A stretch of 64,000 nucleotides of DNA. It comes from Loripinus fragilis (taxonomy: Eukaryota; Mollusca; Bivalvia; Lucinida; Lucinidae). The DNA is taken from assembly GCA_964019695.1 (NCBI GenBank), contig OZ026517.1, forward strand, positions 53,561,672 to 53,625,671, read 5' to 3'. The notes under the pieces are model-generated. The model ran no database searches and was not told the DNA's origin. It saw nothing but the letters and a program-made list of their open reading frames with translations. A program made the position numbers and the translations under genes. Numbering within the stretch: the stretch's first letter is position 1; each line of letters begins with the position of its first letter. Below are positions 50,601 to 59,600 of this stretch, piece after piece.

Positions 50601-53600
50601 TAGGCTCAGGCGAGCATGTGCAGCCTCCTTTTAAGACTTTCCAGAGGGCGAACAACAAAGGCGCTGATCATTGTTTGTTTTGTTTGTTTGTTTTGTTGCT
50701 TTGCGTCCCAAGTCAACAGCTATGGTCATGGCGGGACGTTCAGTTCACCTTACCACACTTTTTCCTGGGTAAGCTAGAACAAGCATTTAACCAGTACTTC
50801 GTGCACATACTTTCGCTTATAACTATCAACAACCCTTCTTGAATGATTCAGCGGAAGGGAGGAGAATGAAGGTAGAAATTATTTCATGATCAATCTCCAC
50901 GAAAGTATGGGACCGGGCCGGGATCGAACTCGCAACCCCTGGATCTGCAATCAGACTCGCATCTGTTGCCAGACACGTTACCGACTGTGCTACGCGGCCC
51001 GGTATAAGGCGCTAATCAGACTGTGCAGATGCACAGGCTGGTTTGCCCTTTTACTGTTCACTTACAACAAAGTCAAGTTTTCTCGTGAAGAGGCCCAGCT
51101 TATGAATAGACAGGGCCTTGCAGGATATACTCAGGGTTATCACATTAAGTTGTGTCTGACTGATAAAATGCCATGTATAATATCTTGGTGAGCCCATAAG
51201 GTGGCATATATATATATATGTGTTTGTCGAAATCTTGACGTTTTAACAAAAAAAAAAAAAACATGTGATTTTAAATGATTTTAGTATCACTGTGCTCCTG
51301 TATTGTATTTATTAAACGTATTGCAAAAAAGTGATAAAATGCCCAGCAAGCCTCATATTTTATCTTTTCCTCAACTAGTTTGTTGAAATTAATAATATAA
51401 CATGAGCACTCTGACATAACATGAGCACTCATGTCAGATCCTCTATCTAGCATGGTATGGGTTAACATGACACCATTTGAGGTAAAAAAAACAAATAAAA
51501 AAAAAACTATGATTAAAAACAAAGACAAACACCACAATGGAAAATTTCAACCTAAGATGATTAAATTCACCCTAAAACTCTTTCAAGTCTGATGGAATAT
51601 TCCATTAAGTTTGAGAGAATTAAGTTTGGATGGTCAATTATATAGTTTGAGGGTTCAGAGGTTAGATTTCCAATTTACATGGGTGATTTTCAACAAATTA
51701 AGTATAAATGTCCTTGTTTTTTCAGTGCTAAGCAGATTTCTTAAGTGTCAGACGAAGGAAACTCATTTTAAACAGATATTGTGCTTTAAGATCATTTGGA
51801 TTAAACCAAGGAAGTTTTAAGTTTTTTTTTTTAGCTTTTTGTTATTTTTTAGCTAAATTTTTTTGCCTTAACTCTTTGCATGCTGGGTAATTTTTCATGC
51901 TTTCGTTGTCATCTGCCAATTTATTTTCAAAATTATACTTTTTCAAAATATTCTTTCAGGAGCACTATCAGAGTGTCAAACAGATTGGATCCAAATCAGG
52001 ACAGACATTCTGTCCTTCCTGATCTGGGTCCAAACAGTTCGCAAAGGTTATCAGCAGACTACAAAACATCGTCACTAGCAAGAAAAAAAATTTACAAGGC
52101 TATTGCTCAATCGTACACTTGTTAAAATACCAAGCTTTATATAGTTTCAATGACTTATTTTTACCTGTGTTCAATTTCAATGGACTTAAATAACCTGGCC
52201 TGACCCAGAAAATTAAAACGATGAACCTTTGGGTATCTATTTACATTTTTTCTCACGATTAACCAATCAATGGAGCATATAAATAACTTTGGCATACTCC
52301 ACATAAAATAACTTGTGAAGCAAAATATGACTTTTTGTTTTTAAATTTTATTTTCTCTTTCTCACAGATTTATTTGAGACCATCTCATCTTTGGTCTACA
52401 TGCGTATTAACACTACATGCATGGTAAATTTTTTTGCTTTTGTTGTCCTTTTGTTGGGTCCAAACTGTTTGCAAAGATATTAGCAGACAACTAAAGTTGC
52501 CGCTAGCAAGGAAAGAGTTAAATGTTCAATCTCAGTGGGTTTTGTACAATTTGTAATGCACCAGTCATTTGTATGCCGGGATTTGGCCTATGATGTGTCC
52601 CCACAGTGCCATGGATGTGCCGGAGTTTTAATTTCCCTCTTAAATAGGCCACTACCGAAAAAAATTGTCTGAAAGGTTCTCTTAACAGTGCACCTAAACA
52701 TCTACCTATATGTATGCCAATACGAACCAAAAGGGGTGCAACTCGGTGGTTTTGGTGGTCAATTCTCATGTTCACGGGCAAGGGGGGATCCAGAAACTAT
52801 CGTATCGGGGTCAGGGGTGTAAAATTCCACTTGCCTGCTCGCATTTGCGAGTAAAATGTTATGCAGGGCGAGTAAAAGTTTTGATAAATTGTGTAGTACT
52901 TTTCTAATATACAGCATCTTGGAGAAAAATTTGGGACATGAGGGCGAGTATCTCTCCTCATCGAGATTTATCTACCATTGAAGTTTCAAGTTGATCCCTC
53001 TTATACATGTAGTTGTTGTGTTATGCTCCGGACAAAATTTAAGAGTGGAATATAACAAAGGGCAATAACTCCTAAATTATGTGAAAGAGATGTGAGGTTC
53101 TTGAACACTGCACTTCTCCTCATCGAGATATATCTACCAGAGACCCTTCGAGTTGATACCTCTTATAGTTTCTGTGTTATGCTCTGAACAGAATATTCGT
53201 AAATTCTCTGAAACCACTGGTTCAACTGAAGCCAAATTTCATGTGGCACCACCATGGGATAGAGGAAAAGATGGAAAGCTTATTCAAATGATTTAGGTCA
53301 TCTGTTGTTATTCATTATTGTCAACCCCCGGGGGGTGGAAACGGGGGCATTTAGCAAGGATTTTACCACGCTATTCTCCGTCCCCGAGGAGCATAAGTGT
53401 TATGGCTGACCATTACAAGTGTTATGGATAACCATAACATTCCATTTGCCCAACTGTTTAATGGACACACAAGAGAAACTACTTTAATATGCATAACTCA
53501 GGCTGAAACCTCTTGTTATCAAAAACAAAACTGCATATGGTGCACATTGTTATGAAATTTCTATCATGAAACATGTAAGTGTACTATCGTACGATGTTAA

Positions 53601-56600
53601 AAGATAAACAAATGAGTATTGTCCTTAACCCTTTGTATACTAATGGATTCTTCCTTCTAGTTTGATACAATAAATGTGGGATAGTCCATTGTACATATTT
53701 AGGGGTGTCAGGTTATAATTTTAAAAAAAATATTGTTTTCTTTTGTCTAAAGATTATTTTTTACCTTTACAAACAGTGTAGACCCTGATGAAATGGAGCA
53801 TAATGTCTTTTATGGTTAATCACAAATATATTTAATAACTATGTGCAATAGCAGTCATTAAAGTGTATTATAGGTAACCATAAGTACCCCCCCCCCCACC
53901 CCCACGCACACACATACACCCAATATTAAGATGAACTTAAAATATTGGCAGCAAAGGACAATGTCAAATTTAGCTGCTATTTTTAACAACTTATTAAGAC
54001 ATGAAATTTCACATGATTTAAATCAAGATATTAAGATGATTCACATAAAATGTCAAGTTTTATTTTCCCCAAAAATTAATAAAGATGTAGCAAATGTGTT
54101 GTCTGTTGCAGTCGAGATGAGCATTTTAAGGGTAAACAGTGAAATCTAATCTATATGACATGTAATGAGTAATTTGTTATTCTCTGAGACACTGTTATGA
54201 CGTTTCCTAAGAAATAATTAGATTGTCTCAAAAAGCAATAACGAAAATGTTACCCTTAAATTCTCAAACACATGACTCCGCAGATGACAAATTGTGAACA
54301 ATTTTCCTCATTTACGTGGAAAAAACTGCATACTGTATATTTTATTATCTGCAAGCAGTTGATTTACATACAATAGAAAGCCTTATACAGTAAAACCTGT
54401 CTAAAACGGCCACTCTAAAAAGAGCAAAATTGGTTTTGAAGACACATTATAGCTTAATGCAGGTCAAAAGCACTGCAGAATGCTCCAAAGGAAGCATTCT
54501 GCAATATATTTGACCTACATTAAGCTACCATTTGTCATTAAGACCACTGTTTTGCTATTTTTGAGTGGCCACTTAAGACAGGTTTTACTGTATCCTAAGA
54601 AGCAAATTTTGAGAATGTTGTCTGCTATTTGTTATAAGGTTAAATGGTGAACTCCTTCCTTGCTAGCTGCACTGATAACCCTTCGCAAAGATCCGCCCTG
54701 ATCCAAACTGTTTGACACACTGATTGTGTTTCAAAAAACAATTATTTGAAAAAACTAATTTTGAGAAAAGTCAGCAGACGACAACAAATCGTGAAAAATT
54801 ACCCAGTATGCAAAGAGTTAAGGATTAATATTCTTGTCATAATTTGTACATAAACAAGTAATTTCGAAGCACAGATAAATCTTGGACAAAAAGAGCTTCA
54901 TATTTTCAATGAAATTGACATTGAAGAGTCTGGCCAATCATATCAGCCATAAGTCTATACACAGTCTAGGGACAAGATGCCCCTGTACTTTAAAACAATC
55001 ACTGCTGAGTAAAATTACATATATCAACATACTGTCAGATTTGCTTTCAAAATAAACAGCCTAGATAAAATTGTAAGCTTGTCGTATCTCCACACATGTA
55101 AAACTTGAGGCCAGTGATTAGCTTTGGATACAAGTAAACTTAATTTAACAGTGAAGATACATCTGGCGACATTTGATCAGCGTCTGCACTGTTACCCATT
55201 GAAGGGCCAGCAAAACACATCTGAAAATATCGTCTGCTAAAGTTGTTTGCTGTAATATCTCATGTAGATGGAAGATTCAATTGCACCATGAAGGGTCAAT
55301 AACCTTACCTCTTTTGATGTATGTGGCTGTTTGTCACATACTTTGCTGTTTTATACAGTAGGAACTTATTAAAATTAAGTTAGTTTCTGGAACAGTCTAG
55401 TTTGGGTTTTGATAGATAAAATGGATTCAACAAAACCTAGGCAATAATAAATATATTATGTTTTGCTGTATGCATGGAGCAAACTTATGACAGAGTAATT
55501 TCTAAATTCAGATGCTGAAACCAGTTAAATAAACAATCAATCTCAGAGTGTTGATAGCACAATTACAGGCGAAATTTATGAACTCGGATCCAAGTTCCTC
55601 AAAAGTGCTTGTCTCTAGACTGTACAGTAAAACCACATGTAAAATGACCACTCAAAAATAGACAAAACAAAGATCTTCAGGCCTAAAGAAAAAAAATTGT
55701 GTGTTTCAGGTTACCCTACCATGCTTAATTTTTTGCCCCAACCCTAAAGTTTTTAAGCATATTTAGGGGATTTCCAAGGTATTTATTTCCCAGGTCGGCC
55801 ATCTTGTTTCCCCATCTTCCCCATGTAAAGACTTTTAACAAAATAAAAATATTCTCCTACCTACCGTCCCTATTTCAAAATTTCATGTAACCTGTAACAC
55901 ACATATTTTTTTTGGCCTTATGACAAATGGTAGCTTAATGAAGGTCGAAAGTATTGCAGAATGCTCCAAGGGGAGCATTCTGCAATACTTTGGAGCATTC
56001 TGCAATACTTTTGACCAGCATTAAGCGTTAATTGGTCTTGAAAACCAATTTTCGGTCTTTTTTGAGAGTGTCTGTTTTATACAGGTTTTACTTTATATGG
56101 TCCTCATCGCAAGAGAATCTCATAACAAAGGTGCAGACCAGCCTGGGCATATGCTCAGTCTGATCAGTGCCTTTGTTATTTGCAATCTGGAAAGTATAAG
56201 GAGGTTTAATACATCAGTGACTGAGTGTAGATCAGGATGGTTATCCCACTAGATAGCTGCACATGCTTATTAGATGAGCATGGGTGGATGTTTTTAAAAA
56301 TTTCCAAAATCCTGAACTTTAGAAATTCAAATGTTAAAACTTGCAGGATGCCTACAAAAATTTATAATTTCAAGTTTAAATGATTAATTGTATTTAGATC
56401 ACCTGAAAACTAATCAGAGAAGCTATTTAAATCTGCATAATTCAGTATTTTGAGGCTGACTTTCTATGGAAAGTCAGCCTCAAAATCCTGAATTCAGGAT
56501 TAATCCTGAAAACTTTCACCCATGGATGAGTGACTTAATGCTTAATGCATGTGCTAGTCTAAATAGAAAGACTGAATCAATAAACAAAAATGTTTGAGAT

Positions 56601-59600
56601 CTTTAAAGTGTACTGTTTTTGTTTGATTTGATTCTTTACGTCCAAGACAAAAAATTCCAGTCATGCAGGGACGGGTCTTCCTGAGTTAACCAGTACTAAG
56701 CAGGGATAAATGTGTCTTGGTCAAGGACACAAGGTTGTGCTGCCGGTGAGGCTCTAACCCGCAACCCTTCGATCTTGAGTCAAGCACTCTACCACTGAGC
56801 CACTGCGCTTCCCTGAAATGTACTGTAATGTTATATAATACAGTAAAGGTACAAAGAAGCCTGCACACCTTAAATAGGTGCTTAGACCTAACTCTTGGCC
56901 TTGATCAGATTGCATTAATGTACATGCTTTTAATACTTGCAGTTTCAATAAGGTCTTTCTTTCGATGTAAAACTTTAAAATCAATGTTGCACTTTTATCA
57001 AGCTATTTAGGTCAATATGACAAAAAAACCTTGGAATTCGTCAACCAGGTAAAACTAAAATCAGCCTGCTCAGCTATAGAGACTATCCAGTTTATTCTTT
57101 CCATATATGTAATAGGAAAGACACATTGATGCAGGCTGATCTGCACCTTTGTTGTTCACATGCCAAGAAAAGGGTTTTTCTCATTTTCATGTGTGTTTTT
57201 TGTCATCTGCTCAATGTTAACTCCAAAATTCCCTTCAGGAAAACCTTCAGAGTGTCTGATCTGGATCTTAAACTGTTTGCAAAGGTTATCAGCAGAAAAC
57301 ACAAGTGCTCATAAGTGTTAAGAAGTAACTTAATTTGAAATGTTGTGTGCTGAAAAATTTTGGTGGCACTTTTAGGGTTAAATGAGCTAAGGCCTATGCT
57401 GTGGCACAAATAACAAATTATTCAGTCAAGGCAAGACATTTGCATAATCTTGTCCTCAAAAATGTGTTTGCTCTTAGTTGCCTAAGTAAACTTGAAAGCC
57501 CTAGTTTCCCTTTTGTCCCTTAACCTGCCAATATGAGATTTCCAACACTGTGGTATGTGCGACCAGCAAAGCCTCAGATCAGCCTGCACATACACGCAGT
57601 CTGATCAGAGCCTTTGCTAATCGCTTGAATATTCAATGACTGCTAAGCTACTGACCGAGCATCATTTGGAGTTTCTAAGCGTAAAAGGAGGCTACACATG
57701 CTTGTCTGAGTCTACAATTGTCAAAATGCCACATTGTTGGACATCACGTGTCATGGCTCAAATTTTGTTGTCTGCTTATTACCTATGTCTGCTGCATATA
57801 TATTATACAAAATACATTCCACACTACTTCTATCACAAGGGAGCAGTCTGATCTGGATCCATATTGTTTGCAATATAGGTAACCAAAGAGAAAGTGGACA
57901 AAATTGAGGGCAGGAAGAGTTCATTCTTTGTATGCTGGGTAATTTGTTGTCTGCAGATATTTTTAACCCTTAAAACGCCAATCACAACAAAAGTCGTCTG
58001 CTTTTCTCATCTGCTGAAATGTTTAAGAAGACTCTATTACAAACAGTGTGGACCCAGATCAGACTGCTCCTGTTCTGGGTCCAAGCTGTTTGCTTCTATA
58101 CTTAATTCGTCAGTAATGATAGGCAATAATTTGCAGCAGACGACTTCAGCAGACGAATGTTCAGATGCATTTTTTTTTCTTGGCGCTTTAAGGGTTAAAA
58201 TCAACTTTTTCAAAAAAATTCCTTCAGTAACACAATTAGAGTGTCAAACGGTTTGGATCCAGATCTGGACCGACTTTCTGTGGGTCTAAACAGATTATCA
58301 GCAGATGAAAACATTCACTACTGGCAGGCAATGAGTTAATACCAATGGAATTTTCCATGTAGGTTTGGACAGTCCATACTACAAACTTTTGTAATGAGGG
58401 ATAAAATAACATCATGTTTCTGATACTAAAAATAAATTTTATCCTAGCAAACAGAACAGATAAGACACTGATGAGATACCATTCTCTATTAATCCTATCT
58501 GGGTCTTACTATTAAATCAATTCAGTATACTGCAGAGACAAACTAAAGCTCCAATGTTTGCTATTAAATGACTTTTTTCTCTTAGAGCTACATTGGGACA
58601 GTTAAGCAAAAAAATAAAGTGTAAAATTGTGATTATTTTCTTATCCATTAGTTTAAACATGTGTTTGGGGTGCTCAAAAGGCCGTCTCATCGAGACGGTT
58701 CTTTTGAGTACCCACAACATATGTTTTGGTTGAGAAATAAGAAAATTAGTTTTTTGATACACACTCTTAACTTAAGTCCTGTAAGGCTTCAAATAACATG
58801 ATGTTTCTTTTGTTTTTATCCTAGCAAACAGAACAGACACTGATGAGATACCATTCTCTGTTAACCATATCTGGGTTTTACTATTAAATTGAATTAGTAT
58901 ACTGCAGAGACAAACTAAAGCTCCAATGTTTGCTATTAAATGACTGTTTTTTCTCTTAGAGCTACATTGGGACAGTTAAGCAAAAAAATAAAGTGTAAAA
59001 TTGTGAATATTTTCTTATCCATTAGATTAAACATGTGTTTGGGGTGCTCAAAAGGCCGTCTCATCGAGACGGTTCTTTTGAGTACCCACAACATATGTTT
59101 TGGTTGAGAAATAAGAAAATTAGTTTTTTGATACACACTCTTAACTAAAGTCCTGTAAGGCTTCAAATAACATGATGTTTCTATTGTTTTTATCCTAGCA
59201 AACAGAACAGACACTGATGAGATACCATTCTCTGTTAACCATATCTGGGTTTTACTATTAAATTGAATTAGTATACTGCAGAGACAAACTAAAGCTCCAA
59301 TGTTTGCTATTAAATGACTGTTTTTTCTCTTAGAGCTACATTGGGACAGTTAAGCAAAAAAATAAAGTGTAAAATTGTGAATATTTTCTTATCCATTAGA
59401 TTAAACATGTGTTTGGGGTGCTCAAAAGGCCGTCTCATCGAGACGGTTCTTTTGAGTACCCACAACATATGTTTTGGTTGAGAAATAAGAAAATTAGTTT
59501 TTTGATACACACTCTTAACTAAAGTCCTGTAAGGCTTCAAATAACATGATGTTTCTATTGTTTTTATCCTAGCAAACAGAACAGACACTGATGAGATACC

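Noticed and set aside
50886..51191. 101-codon plus-strand ORF
   Set aside because: Its N-terminal half is the antisense of the SINE-B tRNA head.
52518..52781. 87-codon minus-strand ORF
   Set aside because: Basic, compositionally random reading with no recognised motif.
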